Below the pieces are notes generated by a model. It made no database searches, was not told where the DNA came from, and was given only the letters and a program-made list of their open reading frames with translations. The position numbers and the translations under genes were made by a program. This document shows, piece by piece, positions 1 to 9,146 of a stretch of DNA of 64,000 nucleotides. Location of the stretch: assembly GCF_002355475.1 (NCBI RefSeq), contig NZ_AP014862.1, forward strand, positions 3,534,001 to 3,598,000, in the 5' to 3' direction. The DNA is from Pseudomonas furukawaii. GTDB lineage: Bacteria; Pseudomonadota; Gammaproteobacteria; Pseudomonadales; Pseudomonadaceae. How positions within the stretch are numbered: the first letter of the stretch is position 1; every line of letters begins with the position of its first letter.

Positions 1-96
1 ATCATGGCGCTCGTCAAAGTCTTTCCCGAACACGCGCTCTGGCTGGTCAGCGGCGAAACCGCTTCGGAAGCGGGCCAGACCAGCCCGGAAGCCTGA
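1..96 (+). CDS. C-terminal end of an unidentified protein (partial)
   Basis: An open frame enters from the left edge and stops with TGA at 94-96, giving 31 residues that end in SPEA. The fragment is too short for family assignment. It is followed after 11 bp by the stop codon of the convergent AraC gene, so it probably belongs to a separate rightward transcription unit. The codon use is GC-rich like its neighbours. Only the stop codon and reading frame are certain. Confidence 0.5.
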   Translation: MMALVKVFPEHALWLVSGETASEAGQTSPEA

Positions 97-107
97 ATCG
101 CCCCGTC

Positions 108-1154
108 CTAGCCCGCCACCAACCCCGTGCGATACCGCCCCGGGCTCATGCCGGTCCACTGGCGGAACGCCCGGTGGAAAGCACTGGGCTCCTGGAAGCC
201 GCAGCGGATGGCGATCTCGGTGATGCTCAGCGAGCTGTCGTTGAGGTAGTCGAAGGCCAGCGCCTTGCGCACCTCGTGCTTGATGGCCTGGTAGGAAAAC
301 CCCTCGCGCTCCAGCTGGCGGCGAAAGGCCGACTCGCTCATGGCCACCTGGCCCGCCATCTGGGTCTGGGACGGCCAGTCCAGTTCGGGCGAGGACTTGA
401 GCCGACGATAGACGTCCGCCGCCAGTCCCGAGCGATTGCGAAAACGCACCACCACGCCCTCCGGCGCATGGCGCAGGAACTGCTTGAGCTGGGCGAAGTT
501 GCGGATCAGAGGCAGGCTCAACTGGGCGGCGCTGAACGCCACCTCGGTGCGTTCCGCGTTGAACTGGATCCAGGGTCCCCAGAGCAGCGGCTCGGCGCCG
601 TGAGGCGGCTGCGGATGGCCGAACCGGGTGTGGTCGAGGTTGAGCCGGCGCCCCACCAGCCAGCAGGCGACGCCGATCACCATGCTCAGGTAGATCTCCT
701 CCGCCACACCACGAATCGCCGGGTCCTGGATACGGTTCTCCAGCACGATGGCGGCGCGGTTGCCGCGAGTTTCCAACTCCGCGCGAATATCCCCGAGGAA
801 CAGGTTGAAGCCCGCCAGGCACTGGCGCAGCGCCCGCCCCAGGTCCGGCTCGTGAAGCACGCTGCGGCAGATCATGGCGAAGGTGCCTCGGGGCATGCCA
901 CGGGAGTCGAAGGCGAAGAACTCGTCGCCCAGTTCCTCGGTCAGCAGCAGCCACAGGCGCGTCACCGACTCGGCCGGCACGCGGCGGCGCGGCTCATCCA
1001 GCCAGGCGGGGTCGATCCCGGCCTCCCGCAGCACCGCCTCGGCGCGCGCGGGCCGCCCGGCCAGCCGGTGGACCGCCGCTTTCACAAAATAGGCGGCCAC
1101 GGAATCACTCTTTCGGACGGTGCGTGCTTCAGAGTTGCCCGTCATCTTGTCCAT
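108..1154 (-). CDS. AraC-family transcriptional regulator (OruR/ArgR-like type)
   Basis: A 348-residue regulator. Residues about 20-210 resemble the arabinose-binding-like N-terminal domain of the OruR-type AraC regulators, and residues about 240-345 form the double HTH, with recognisable SESAFRRQL and a PSAFHRAFRQWTGMSPGRYR ending typical of HTH_18. It is a cytoplasmic DNA-binding protein. It is divergent from the thiolase at 1258 across 103 bp, so control of that beta-oxidation-like operon is the natural inference. The first ATG (1154) was chosen; a second Met lies three codons in. The effector is unknown. Confidence 0.9.
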   Translation of the reverse strand: MDKMTGNSEARTVRKSDSVAAYFVKAAVHRLAGRPARAEAVLREAGIDPAWLDEPRRRVPAESVTRLWLLLTEELGDEFFAFDSRGMPRGTFAMICRSVLHEPDLGRALRQCLAGFNLFLGDIRAELETRGNRAAIVLENRIQDPAIRGVAEEIYLSMVIGVACWLVGRRLNLDHTRFGHPQPPHGAEPLLWGPWIQFNAERTEVAFSAAQLSLPLIRNFAQLKQFLRHAPEGVVVRFRNRSGLAADVYRRLKSSPELDWPSQTQMAGQVAMSESAFRRQLEREGFSYQAIKHEVRKALAFDYLNDSSLSITEIAIRCGFQEPSAFHRAFRQWTGMSPGRYRTGLVAG

Positions 1155-1257
1155 CGTCGGTCATGTCCAAATTCGTCATCCGATACTGCGCAATTCCGGC
1201 ATAGGGCGAAGAGGCCCTTGCCCCTAGACTCACGCCATCCCTCCAGGAGCCTTTCGG

Positions 1258-2442
1258 ATGAACACACCTGAAGTTTTCGTTGTCAGCGCGGTCCGTACCG
1301 CCATCGGTACTTACGGCGGCACCCTGAAAGACGTTCCGCCGGCGCAACTCGCCACATTGGTCGCCCGCACCGCCCTCGACCGCGCCAACTGCGCGCCGGA
1401 GCAGGTGGGCCACGTGGTGTACGGCAACGTCATTCCTAGCACACCCAAGGACGCCTATATAAGCCGCGTCGCCGCCCTGCAGGCGGGCATTCCCAAGGAA
1501 ACCCCGGCCTTCACCGTCAACCGCCTGTGCGGCTCGGGCCTGCAGGCCATCGTCAGCGCCGCCCAGTGCCTGATGCTGGGCGATGCCCGCGTCGCCCTGG
1601 CCGGTGGTGCCGAGAACATGAGCATGTCGCCCTACCTGGTGCAGACCGCCCGCTGGGGCGCGCGCATGGGCGACAGCAAGATGCTCGACTTCATGCTCGG
1701 CGCCCTGCAGGACCCCCTGCACGGCATCCACATGGGCATCACCGCCGAGAACGTCGCCAAGCTGCACGGCATCACCCGCGAGGACCAGGACGCCCTGGCC
1801 CTGCAGAGCCAGCAGCGCGCCGCCCGCGCCATCGCCGAGGGCCGCTTCGCCGGCCAGATCGTTCCGGTGGAAATCAAGACCCGCAAGGGCACCAGCCTGT
1901 TCGAGGTGGATGAGCACGTCCGCGCCGAGGCGACCCTGGAGTCCCTGGCGAAGATGAAGCCGGCCTTCACCGAAGACGGCACCGTCACCGCCGGCAACGC
2001 TTCCGGCCTCAACGATGGCGCCGCCGCCCTGCTGCTGGCCACCGCCGAGGCCGCCGCCGACCAGGGCCTGCAACCCATGGCGCGGGTGGTGGCCTACGCC
2101 CACGCCGGCGTCGAACCCACCGTCATGGGCCTCGGCCCCATCCCGGCCACCCGCCTGGCCCTGCAGCGCGCCGGCCTGACCGTGGCCGACCTGGACGTGA
2201 TCGAGTCCAACGAAGCCTTCGCCGCCCAGGCCTGCGCCGTCGCCCGTGAGCTGGGCTTCGACCCGGAGAAGGTCAACCCCAACGGTTCGGGCATCTCCCT
2301 GGGTCACCCGATCGGCGCATCCGGCGCCATCATCGCCACCAAGGCCATCCACGAACTGCACCGGGTCAAGGGCCGCTACGCCCTCGCCACCATGTGCATC
2401 GGCGGCGGCCAGGGCATCGCCGTCATCTTCGAACGCGTCTGA
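1258..2442 (+). CDS. Acetyl-CoA C-acyltransferase (thiolase)
   Basis: A 394-residue thiolase that condenses or cleaves acyl-CoA. All signature residues are visible: nucleophilic Cys91 in NRLCGSG, His350 in GHPIGASGA, and Cys380 in CIGGGQG. These match the usual biosynthetic/degradative thiolase positions and the length is normal for the family. A strong AGGAG lies upstream of the ATG. It heads an operon with a TetR regulator and an acyl-CoA dehydrogenase, suggesting short- or branched-chain acyl-CoA catabolism. Whether it is an AtoB-, PhaA- or BktB-type enzyme cannot be told from sequence alone. Confidence 0.93.
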   Translation: MNTPEVFVVSAVRTAIGTYGGTLKDVPPAQLATLVARTALDRANCAPEQVGHVVYGNVIPSTPKDAYISRVAALQAGIPKETPAFTVNRLCGSGLQAIVSAAQCLMLGDARVALAGGAENMSMSPYLVQTARWGARMGDSKMLDFMLGALQDPLHGIHMGITAENVAKLHGITREDQDALALQSQQRAARAIAEGRFAGQIVPVEIKTRKGTSLFEVDEHVRAEATLESLAKMKPAFTEDGTVTAGNASGLNDGAAALLLATAEAAADQGLQPMARVVAYAHAGVEPTVMGLGPIPATRLALQRAGLTVADLDVIESNEAFAAQACAVARELGFDPEKVNPNGSGISLGHPIGASGAIIATKAIHELHRVKGRYALATMCIGGGQGIAVIFERV

Positions 2443-2539
2443 CCCGCACCACCCGGGAAGGTCCAGCCTTCCCGGGTCGGTCGCACCGACTTCCGCCACG
2501 ACAGCGAATCCGGTCCGCCCGGTCGCCAGGGTGAACAGC

Positions 2540-3142
2540 ATGAACACCGCCAAGTGCATGGACACTGCCACGCCCTCCACCCGGGTGGGCTCGCGTTTCG
2601 AGCGCAACCGCCCCAAGGCGCTGGCCCTCTTCGCCGAGCGCGGCTTCGCGCAGGTGAGCCTGCGCGAACTGGCCAGCCACCTCGAACTCACCGCCGGCTC
2701 CCTCTACAACCACTGTTCGAGCAAGGAAGAGCTGCTGCTGGAGTTCATCGAGGAGCACTACATGGCGCTGCTGTCGCTGTTCGATCGCCGCCATCGCCGC
2801 AACACCCCCGGCGCCACCCTGCGCCAGGTGATCCAGGGCCTGGTGGACCTGCATGACGAACAACCCCTGCACTTCCAGCTCGCCACCCGCGACGCCGGCT
2901 GCCTCAAGCCCGGCCAGCGCGCCAGCGTCGACCGGCTGCGCGAACGGCTTCGCCAGCACCTCGCCACCCTGCTGCGGGACGCCGGCCACCCCGCCACGCC
3001 CGGCATGCCGACGCTGGAACTCTTCGAGCACCTGCCCCTCTGGCTCGCCGGCTACCCGCTGGACAAGGCCCAGCGTTGCGCCAACCTCGAGCGCCTGCTG
3101 ACGGCGGCCAACCCCCTTTCCACTCCGGAGATCCGACCATGA
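2540..3142 (+). CDS. TetR/AcrR-family regulator
   Basis: About 200 residues with an N-terminal TetR HTH (roughly residues 20-65, including LRELASHLELTAGSLYNH) and a TetR_C-like ligand domain. The ATG at 2540 was chosen because the frame to its left overlaps the thiolase; a GTG three codons upstream is an alternative. Its stop overlaps the start of the following acyl-CoA dehydrogenase in an ATGA arrangement, so the two are translationally coupled. It probably controls the local fatty-acid or acyl-CoA operon with an acyl-CoA ligand, which is inference. Confidence 0.87.
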   Translation: MNTAKCMDTATPSTRVGSRFERNRPKALALFAERGFAQVSLRELASHLELTAGSLYNHCSSKEELLLEFIEEHYMALLSLFDRRHRRNTPGATLRQVIQGLVDLHDEQPLHFQLATRDAGCLKPGQRASVDRLRERLRQHLATLLRDAGHPATPGMPTLELFEHLPLWLAGYPLDKAQRCANLERLLTAANPLSTPEIRP

Positions 3143-4911
3143 GCCAGTACAAGGCGCCCCTGCGCGATATCCAATTCCTCCTGAACGACGTGTTCGACGC
3201 CGGCACCCAATGGGCCGCCCTGCCCGAGATCGCCGGCAACCTGGACCTGGACACCGCCGCCGCCATCCTCGAGGAAGCCGGCAAGCTCGCCAGCGAATCC
3301 CTGGCCCCGCTGAACCGCAGCGGCGACGAGGAAGGCGCACAGTGGAACGAGGGCGTCGTCACCACCCCGGCGGGCTTCAAGGAGGCCTACGCCACCTACG
3401 CCGAGGGCGGCTGGGTGGGCCTTTCCGGCAACCCGCAGTTCGGCGGCATGGGCATGCCGAAGATGCTCGCCGTCCACGTGGAGGAGATGCTCTACGCCGC
3501 CAACAGCAGCTTCACCCTGTATTCCGTGCTGAGCAGCGGGGCCTGCCTGGCCCTGGACACCCACGCCAGCGCCGAGCTGAAGGACACCTACCTGCCGCCC
3601 ATGTACGAGGGCCGCTGGGCCGGCTCCATGTGCCTGACCGAAGCCCACGCCGGCACCGACCTCGGGCTCATCCGCACCAAGGCCGAACCCCGCGCCGACG
3701 GCAGCTACGCCATCACCGGCAGCAAGATCTTCATCACCGGCGGCGAACAGGACCTGACCGAGAACATCATCCATCTGGTGCTGGCCAAGCTCCCCGACGC
3801 CCCGGCCGGCCCGAAGGGCATCTCCCTGTTCCTGGTGCCCAAGGTGCTGGTGAAGGCTGACGGCTCCCTCGGTGAGCGCAATGCCGTGTCCTGCGGCTCC
3901 ATCGAACACAAGATGGGCATCAAGGCCTCGGCCACCTGCGTGATGAACTTCGACGGCGCCACCGGCTGGCTGGTGGGCGAGCCCAACAAGGGCCTGGCCG
4001 CCATGTTCACCATGATGAACTACGAGCGCCTGTCCATCGGCATCCAGGGCATCGGCTGCGCCGAAGCGTCCTACCAGGCCGCCGTCGCCTACGCCCGCGA
4101 CCGCCTGCAAAGTCGCGCCCCCGGCGGCCCGGTCGCCAAGGACAAGGCCGCCGACCCGATCATCGTCCACCCGGACGTGCGTCGCATGCTGCTCACCATG
4201 AAGGCCTTCAACGAAGGCGGCCGCGCCCTGGCCACCTACGTCGGCGCCCAACTGGACCAGGCCAAGTACGGCACCGACGCCGACGCCCGCGCCGCCGCCC
4301 AGGCCCGCGTGGCCCTGCTCACCCCGGTCGCCAAGGCCTTCTTCACCGACACCGGCCTGGAAAGCTGCGTACAGGGCCAGCAGGTCTTGGGCGGCCACGG
4401 TTTCATCCGCGAATGGGGCCAGGAACAGCTGGTGCGCGATGTGCGCATCGCCCAGATCTACGAAGGCACCAACGGCATCCAGGCCCTCGACCTGCTGGGC
4501 CGCAAGGTGGTGGCCGACGGCGGCAAGGCGCTGGACGACTTCCTCGCCGAGATCCGTGAATTCGCCCGCCAACCCGGCGTGGAATACCGCGACGCCCTGC
4601 TGGAGGCCGTGAAGCAGCTGGAGGAAACCAGCCAGTGGGTTCGCGACCAGGCCGGCAACGACCCCCGCCAGATCGGCGCCGCCTCGGTGGAGTACCTGCA
4701 CCTATTCGGCTACGTCACCTACGCCTATCTCTGGTCGAAGATGGCCAGCGTGGCCAGGGCCAGGCTCGACAGCGACCCCGACTTCCACAGCGCGAAGCTC
4801 GCCACCGCGCGCTTCTACTTCAACCGCCTGCTGCCACGCATCGAAGGCCTCATCGCCTGCCTGCGCGGCGGCGCCGACAGCCTCTACGAGCTGGGGGCGG
4901 AGCAGTTCTGA
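3139..4911 (+). CDS. Acyl-CoA dehydrogenase, long (~590 aa) type
   Basis: A 590-residue flavoprotein that would oxidise acyl-CoA to enoyl-CoA and pass electrons to ETF. It has the N-terminal extension seen in the ~600-residue class (start MSQYKAPLRDIQFLLNDVF), the FAD/substrate motif around CLTEAHAGTDLG, and the catalytic-base motif YEGTNGIQ with Glu near residue 442, then a C-terminal extra domain. ATG 3139 overlaps the TetR stop. A rho-independent terminator follows at 4934. This length class includes the P. aeruginosa FadE1/FadE2-like and DmdC-like enzymes; the substrate is not assignable. Confidence 0.92.
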   Translation: MSQYKAPLRDIQFLLNDVFDAGTQWAALPEIAGNLDLDTAAAILEEAGKLASESLAPLNRSGDEEGAQWNEGVVTTPAGFKEAYATYAEGGWVGLSGNPQFGGMGMPKMLAVHVEEMLYAANSSFTLYSVLSSGACLALDTHASAELKDTYLPPMYEGRWAGSMCLTEAHAGTDLGLIRTKAEPRADGSYAITGSKIFITGGEQDLTENIIHLVLAKLPDAPAGPKGISLFLVPKVLVKADGSLGERNAVSCGSIEHKMGIKASATCVMNFDGATGWLVGEPNKGLAAMFTMMNYERLSIGIQGIGCAEASYQAAVAYARDRLQSRAPGGPVAKDKAADPIIVHPDVRRMLLTMKAFNEGGRALATYVGAQLDQAKYGTDADARAAAQARVALLTPVAKAFFTDTGLESCVQGQQVLGGHGFIREWGQEQLVRDVRIAQIYEGTNGIQALDLLGRKVVADGGKALDDFLAEIREFARQPGVEYRDALLEAVKQLEETSQWVRDQAGNDPRQIGAASVEYLHLFGYVTYAYLWSKMASVARARLDSDPDFHSAKLATARFYFNRLLPRIEGLIACLRGGADSLYELGAEQF

Positions 4912-4933
4912 GAACGGGCGACTGAACCACGGG

Positions 4934-4963
4934 GCCGGCATTCGGAAGGATGCCGGCTTCTTT
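4934..4963 (+). terminator. Rho-independent terminator after the acyl-CoA dehydrogenase
   Basis: An 8-bp stem GCCGGCAT / ATGCCGGC separated by an 8-nt loop and followed by TTCTTTC lies 23 bp after the acyl-CoA dehydrogenase stop. The rest of the 4912-5242 gap holds no credible gene and presumably contains the promoter of the TetR gene at 5243. Confidence 0.75.
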
Positions 4964-5242
4964 CCCCCTACACCGACCGGGCCACCGCGCCAGGCGATGT
5001 GGTGCTGCATCCCGGATCGCTTCAGGGCGGCGCACCGGTGCATGCGGACCTCCCCAGCCGACACAGCTTCATCCCCGCTTCTTCTGCGACGAAGGCACCT
5101 CCGGCCCAGGGCGATTCCGGCCACCCCGGCGCTCCCGGAGTGCTTTATTCCCGTAATTTCCCTATGCTGGGCCGCGCGCCCGCCAGCCTCAGCAACCGGG
5201 CGGCAACACCTGAAACCGACCTGACGACCTTCCAGAGCCCCC

Positions 5243-5947
5243 ATGTCCGACGCCAAAGCCCGCCCTCAACCCGAAACCCCACGTACGAGTGACAGCGAAT
5301 CCGAACCCGTCGCACGTCGGGGGCGGCCAGTGGGCGACCACAACGCCAAGCGGGCCGAGCTGCTGGCAGCCGCGATCGCGGTGATCGCACAGGAGGGTTA
5401 CGCCGGGGCCTCGATGCGCAAGGTCGCGCAACACGCCGGCTGCACCACGGGCGCTGTGACCTACTACTTCGCGAACAAGGAAGAGATGGTCGGCGCCGTG
5501 GCGCAGAACCTGTTCGACAGGGTGGACGCCCTGCTGGAAATCAATCGCGAACCCTTCGATATCAAGTCGCTCATCCGGCAATTGCTGGAATGGACCACCT
5601 CCGACGAGCCGGACAACTGGCTGGCCTGGCTGCAACTGCTGAGTCACGCCCGTCACGAACCGGCCTTCGCCGGGGTCATCGAGCAGCGCTATGCGCGCTT
5701 CCGCCAGATGTTCACCGCGTTGCTGGAAGAGGGACAGGCACAGGGCAAGATTCGTGACGATATCCCCGCCGATCTGCTGGCCGATCAGATCAGCGCCATC
5801 AGCGACGGCTGGCTGATGATGCTGCCGATCGAGCCCGAGCGTTTCAGTGGGGAGCGCGGGCAGGCGCTGCTCAATGCGCTGATCACCCTGATTTCCCCGG
5901 CCAATGCCGCCAGGCGCCCGTCCAGGAGCAAGGCGACCAAGCCGTAA
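5243..5947 (+). CDS. TetR-family regulator (BetI-like C-terminal domain)
   Basis: A 234-residue TetR protein with a long polar N-terminus (residues 1-35), an HTH at about 40-85 (MRKVAQHAGCTTGAVTYYFANKEEM) and a BetI-type C-terminal domain. It ends 94 bp from the stop of the RND pump gene, in convergent orientation, so it may regulate that pump even though it is not divergent from it. A basic tail rich in Arg, Ser and Lys follows the last helix. The ligand is unknown. Confidence 0.88.
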   Translation: MSDAKARPQPETPRTSDSESEPVARRGRPVGDHNAKRAELLAAAIAVIAQEGYAGASMRKVAQHAGCTTGAVTYYFANKEEMVGAVAQNLFDRVDALLEINREPFDIKSLIRQLLEWTTSDEPDNWLAWLQLLSHARHEPAFAGVIEQRYARFRQMFTALLEEGQAQGKIRDDIPADLLADQISAISDGWLMMLPIEPERFSGERGQALLNALITLISPANAARRPSRSKATKP

Positions 5948-5994
5948 TCCGCGCATCGCTGGCCATTGGCTGCGGCCATGCGGGGCAAGGACGC

Positions 5995-6036
5995 CCTCTC
6001 CATCCGCGCCACCCGGGTGGCGCAGCGATGGAGAGG
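5995..6036. terminator. Long inverted repeat between convergent genes
   Basis: Arms CCTCTCCAT and ATGGAGAGG enclose GCGCCACCC / GGGTGGCGC with short mismatched bulges, forming one long hairpin. There is no U-tract on either strand. Its place between two convergent stops suggests a bidirectional transcription barrier or mRNA 3' stabiliser. Confidence 0.5.
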
Positions 6037-6041
6037 CCCAC

Positions 6042-9000
6042 TCAAGGATGGTGCAAGGGCTCGGGCGCTTGCAGGCTGCGCCGACCTGCCTCCCATTGCA
6101 GCAGGAAGGAAATGGCGCAGGGGAGCACCGTGAGGGTCACGACCGTCGCGACGGCGAGTCCACCGATCACCGCGAAGGCCATCGGCCCCCAGAAGATCTG
6201 CGGCGCGATGGGGATCATGCCGAGGATCGCCGCGCAGGCCGTGAGCACGATGGGGCGCGCACGATGGCTCGCGGCCTGCACGATGGCCTCCCGGGGCGAC
6301 TGGCCCGCACCAACGTTGATGTCCACCTCCTCGATGAGAATGATGGCGTTGCGGACGATCATGCCGACCAGGGCGATGACGCCGAGCTGCGCCACGAAGC
6401 CCATGGGCGTTCCCGTCGGCAGCATGGCCAGGACCACTCCGATCAGGCCGAACGGCGCCATCGCCAGGGCGAGGAACATCCGCGAGAAGCTGCGCAGCTG
6501 AAGCATCAGGAGCACGCACATCACCAGCGCGGTCACCGGCAACACGGCGGCCAGCGAGGCGCTTCCCTTCGCGGCTTCCTCGACGGCGCCACCGGTTTCG
6601 ACCTTGTAGCCCTTGGGCAGGCTGGCGGCGAACTGCGCGATGGCGGGTGCCAGTTCCTGAACGACGGTCGCCGCCTCGACGCCCTCGCGAACGTCACCCT
6701 GGACAGTGATCAGCGGGAGACGCTGCCGCCGCCAGACGATCGGGTCTTCGACGCCGTAGCTGAGCCTGGCGATCTGCGACAGCGGGACGGCAAGGCCCTG
6801 GGCCGTGCGGACCTGCAGGTTGGCGAGGGTCGCCAGGCTCGTGCGCTCTCCGATCTGCGCGCGGACGACGACGTCCACGAGGCGGTCCTGGTCGCGCACG
6901 GTGGTCACGGTCGTACCGGAGAAGATCGACGCCATGGCACTGGCGATATCCTCGGAGGAAAGCCCCAGCGCCCGCGCCTGCGTCTGGTCGATGGCGACAA
7001 TGACGCTCCGTTGCGGCTCGCCCGAGAGCAGATGCACCTCGCGGGTATCGGTGTTGGTCGAGAGCAGGTTGGCGAGCTGTCCGGCCAGGTCGCGCACCTT
7101 GCTCTGGTCGGGTCCCGTGACGCGGTACTTGAGCGGCCAGCCAACCGGCGGGCCGAGCTCGAGTGGCGTGGCCCGGGCGATCAGCCCGGGGAACTCGGTC
7201 TTGAACACGCCGGCGAGCTTGGCCTGCAGCGCGTCACGCTCCTCGATGCCCTTGGTCACCACCACCGCCTGGGTCACGTTGTCGTTCTGCAGCAGCACCT
7301 CCATCGGGAGGTAGAAGCGGATCGCACCGGAACCGACGTAGGTCGAGAACAGCTCCACGCCTGGATCGTCCTTGAGCAGCCTCTCGAGTTTCAGCGCCTC
7401 ACGCTCGGTCGCCTCCAGCGAGGCGTTCTGCGGCAGCGTCAGGCTGACCAGGAGTTCCGGCCGGTCGGAGGGCGGGAAGAACTGCTGTTCGAGCTGGCCC
7501 GAGGCGACCACCGACAGCGCGAAGGCGACGCCGGCCGCGCCCAGGGTGATCGCGCGATGCCCCAGGGCCCAGGACAGTGCCCGCTGGTAGAGCCCCATGG
7601 CGCGGCCGCCACCATGGCCATGACTCGGGAGGGACCTGGGCAGGATCAGGGTGCCGAGCAGGGGCGAGAAGAGGACGGCGACCACCCAGGAGGCGGACAG
7701 CGAGATCAGCACCACCATGAACATCGAGTAGCAGTACTCACCCGCGCTCGATGCCGCGAATCCGACCGGGATGAAGCCGGCGATCATCACCAGCGTCCCC
7801 GTCAGCATCGGAAAGGCGGTCGAGTCGTAGGCGAAGCTCGCCGCCCGCTTGAGGCTCCAGCCCTCCTCCAGCTTGCCGATCATCGCCTCGACCGTGATCA
7901 TCGCGTCGTCGACCAGCAGGCCGAGGGCGATGATCAGCGCGCCGAGCGAGATGCGCTGGAGGCCGATGCCGGTCAGCTCCATGCCGATGAAGGTCAGCGC
8001 CAGGACGAAGGGGATCGAGAGGCTGACGACGAGTCCGGCCCGGACGCCGAGCGAGAGGAAGGAGACGGCGAGCACGATGGCGATCGCTTCGGCCAGCACC
8101 TTCAGGAAGCCGCTCACGGCCTGCTTGACGACGCTGGACTGGTCGGCGACCTGAAGCATCTCGATGCCGTGGGGCAGCCCCATCCGCACCTCATCCATGC
8201 GGTCCCGCACCGCTTGCCCGAACTTGAGCAGGTTGCCGTTGGAGGCCATCGAGATGGCGAGGCCGAGCGCCCGCTCACCGTTGACGCGGAACTGCGGGGA
8301 CGGCGGGTCGGCCGGGATACGCCGGATCGTCGCCAGCTCGGTCAGCGGCACGAACCGGTCGTTCGCCCGCAGCGTCATGGTCTGCAGGCTCTCCTCGGAG
8401 ACGAAGCTGCCGCTCACGCGCAGGGCGATCTTGTCGTCGGCCAGGCGCACCGTGCCGGCGGGGCTCACAGCGTTCTGGGCGCTCAGGGCCCTCAGTATCG
8501 CCGCCTCGTCCAGGCCGAAGGTGGCCAGCTGGCTGGGGGAGAATTCGACGACGATCTGTTCCTCCTGCACGCCCAGGAGCTGCACCTTGCCGATGCTCGG
8601 GATGCGCAGCAGTTCCGCCCGCACGTTCTCGAGGTAGCCGCGCAACTCCCGGTCCGAGAAGCCCTCGGCCGTGAACCCGTAGATCTGGCCATAGGTGTCA
8701 CCGAACTCGTCGTCGAAGAAGGGCCCCTGGACGCCGCTGGGGAGCGTCGCGGCGATATCGGCCATCTTCTTGCGCACCTGGTACCAGGCGTCGGGGACTA
8801 TGTGCGCCGGCGCATCGTCGCGCAGGTTCACCATGATCACCGTCTCGCCGGGGCGCGTGTAGCTGTCGAGGCGGTCGAGCCAGGGGATCTCCTCGAGCTT
8901 TTTCTCCAGGCGATCGGTCAGCAGGTTCGTCGTGTCATCGATGTTGGCGCCGGGCCAGCGAGCGGCCACCACCATGGTCTTGATGGTGAAGGCCGGGTCC

Positions 9001-9146
9001 TCGTTGCGGCTCAGCTTCGAGTAACTCATCGCACCGCCGATCAAGGTGATCAGCATGAGAAAGAAGATCAGCGGCTTCTGCGCGATCGACCAGGCCGAGA
9101 GGTTGAAGCCGCCCTGCCCTTCCGGGCGTGTCTTGCCGGAACTCAT
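6042..9146 (-). CDS. RND-family efflux permease
   Basis: A 1034-residue inner-membrane RND transporter with the expected duplicated layout: one N-terminal membrane helix (residues about 20-45), a large periplasmic loop, helices about 340-550, a second loop, and helices about 860-1020. The helix-4 charge motif region GLLVDDAMITVEAM is present. It would export small hydrophobic or amphiphilic compounds by proton antiport. Its start overlaps the adaptor stop by 4 bp. No outer-membrane channel gene is linked, so it probably borrows a TolC/OprM-type protein. The substrate is unknown. Confidence 0.93.
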   Translation of the reverse strand: MSSGKTRPEGQGGFNLSAWSIAQKPLIFFLMLITLIGGAMSYSKLSRNEDPAFTIKTMVVAARWPGANIDDTTNLLTDRLEKKLEEIPWLDRLDSYTRPGETVIMVNLRDDAPAHIVPDAWYQVRKKMADIAATLPSGVQGPFFDDEFGDTYGQIYGFTAEGFSDRELRGYLENVRAELLRIPSIGKVQLLGVQEEQIVVEFSPSQLATFGLDEAAILRALSAQNAVSPAGTVRLADDKIALRVSGSFVSEESLQTMTLRANDRFVPLTELATIRRIPADPPSPQFRVNGERALGLAISMASNGNLLKFGQAVRDRMDEVRMGLPHGIEMLQVADQSSVVKQAVSGFLKVLAEAIAIVLAVSFLSLGVRAGLVVSLSIPFVLALTFIGMELTGIGLQRISLGALIIALGLLVDDAMITVEAMIGKLEEGWSLKRAASFAYDSTAFPMLTGTLVMIAGFIPVGFAASSAGEYCYSMFMVVLISLSASWVVAVLFSPLLGTLILPRSLPSHGHGGGRAMGLYQRALSWALGHRAITLGAAGVAFALSVVASGQLEQQFFPPSDRPELLVSLTLPQNASLEATEREALKLERLLKDDPGVELFSTYVGSGAIRFYLPMEVLLQNDNVTQAVVVTKGIEERDALQAKLAGVFKTEFPGLIARATPLELGPPVGWPLKYRVTGPDQSKVRDLAGQLANLLSTNTDTREVHLLSGEPQRSVIVAIDQTQARALGLSSEDIASAMASIFSGTTVTTVRDQDRLVDVVVRAQIGERTSLATLANLQVRTAQGLAVPLSQIARLSYGVEDPIVWRRQRLPLITVQGDVREGVEAATVVQELAPAIAQFAASLPKGYKVETGGAVEEAAKGSASLAAVLPVTALVMCVLLMLQLRSFSRMFLALAMAPFGLIGVVLAMLPTGTPMGFVAQLGVIALVGMIVRNAIILIEEVDINVGAGQSPREAIVQAASHRARPIVLTACAAILGMIPIAPQIFWGPMAFAVIGGLAVATVVTLTVLPCAISFLLQWEAGRRSLQAPEPLHHP

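Noticed and set aside
1129-2691. A 520-codon minus-strand frame
   Set aside because: It is antisense to the thiolase, Gly/Ala/Val-rich, and has no recognisable motifs.
3052-4701. A 549-codon minus-strand frame
   Set aside because: It is antisense to the acyl-CoA dehydrogenase, Gly/Val-rich, and lacks motifs.
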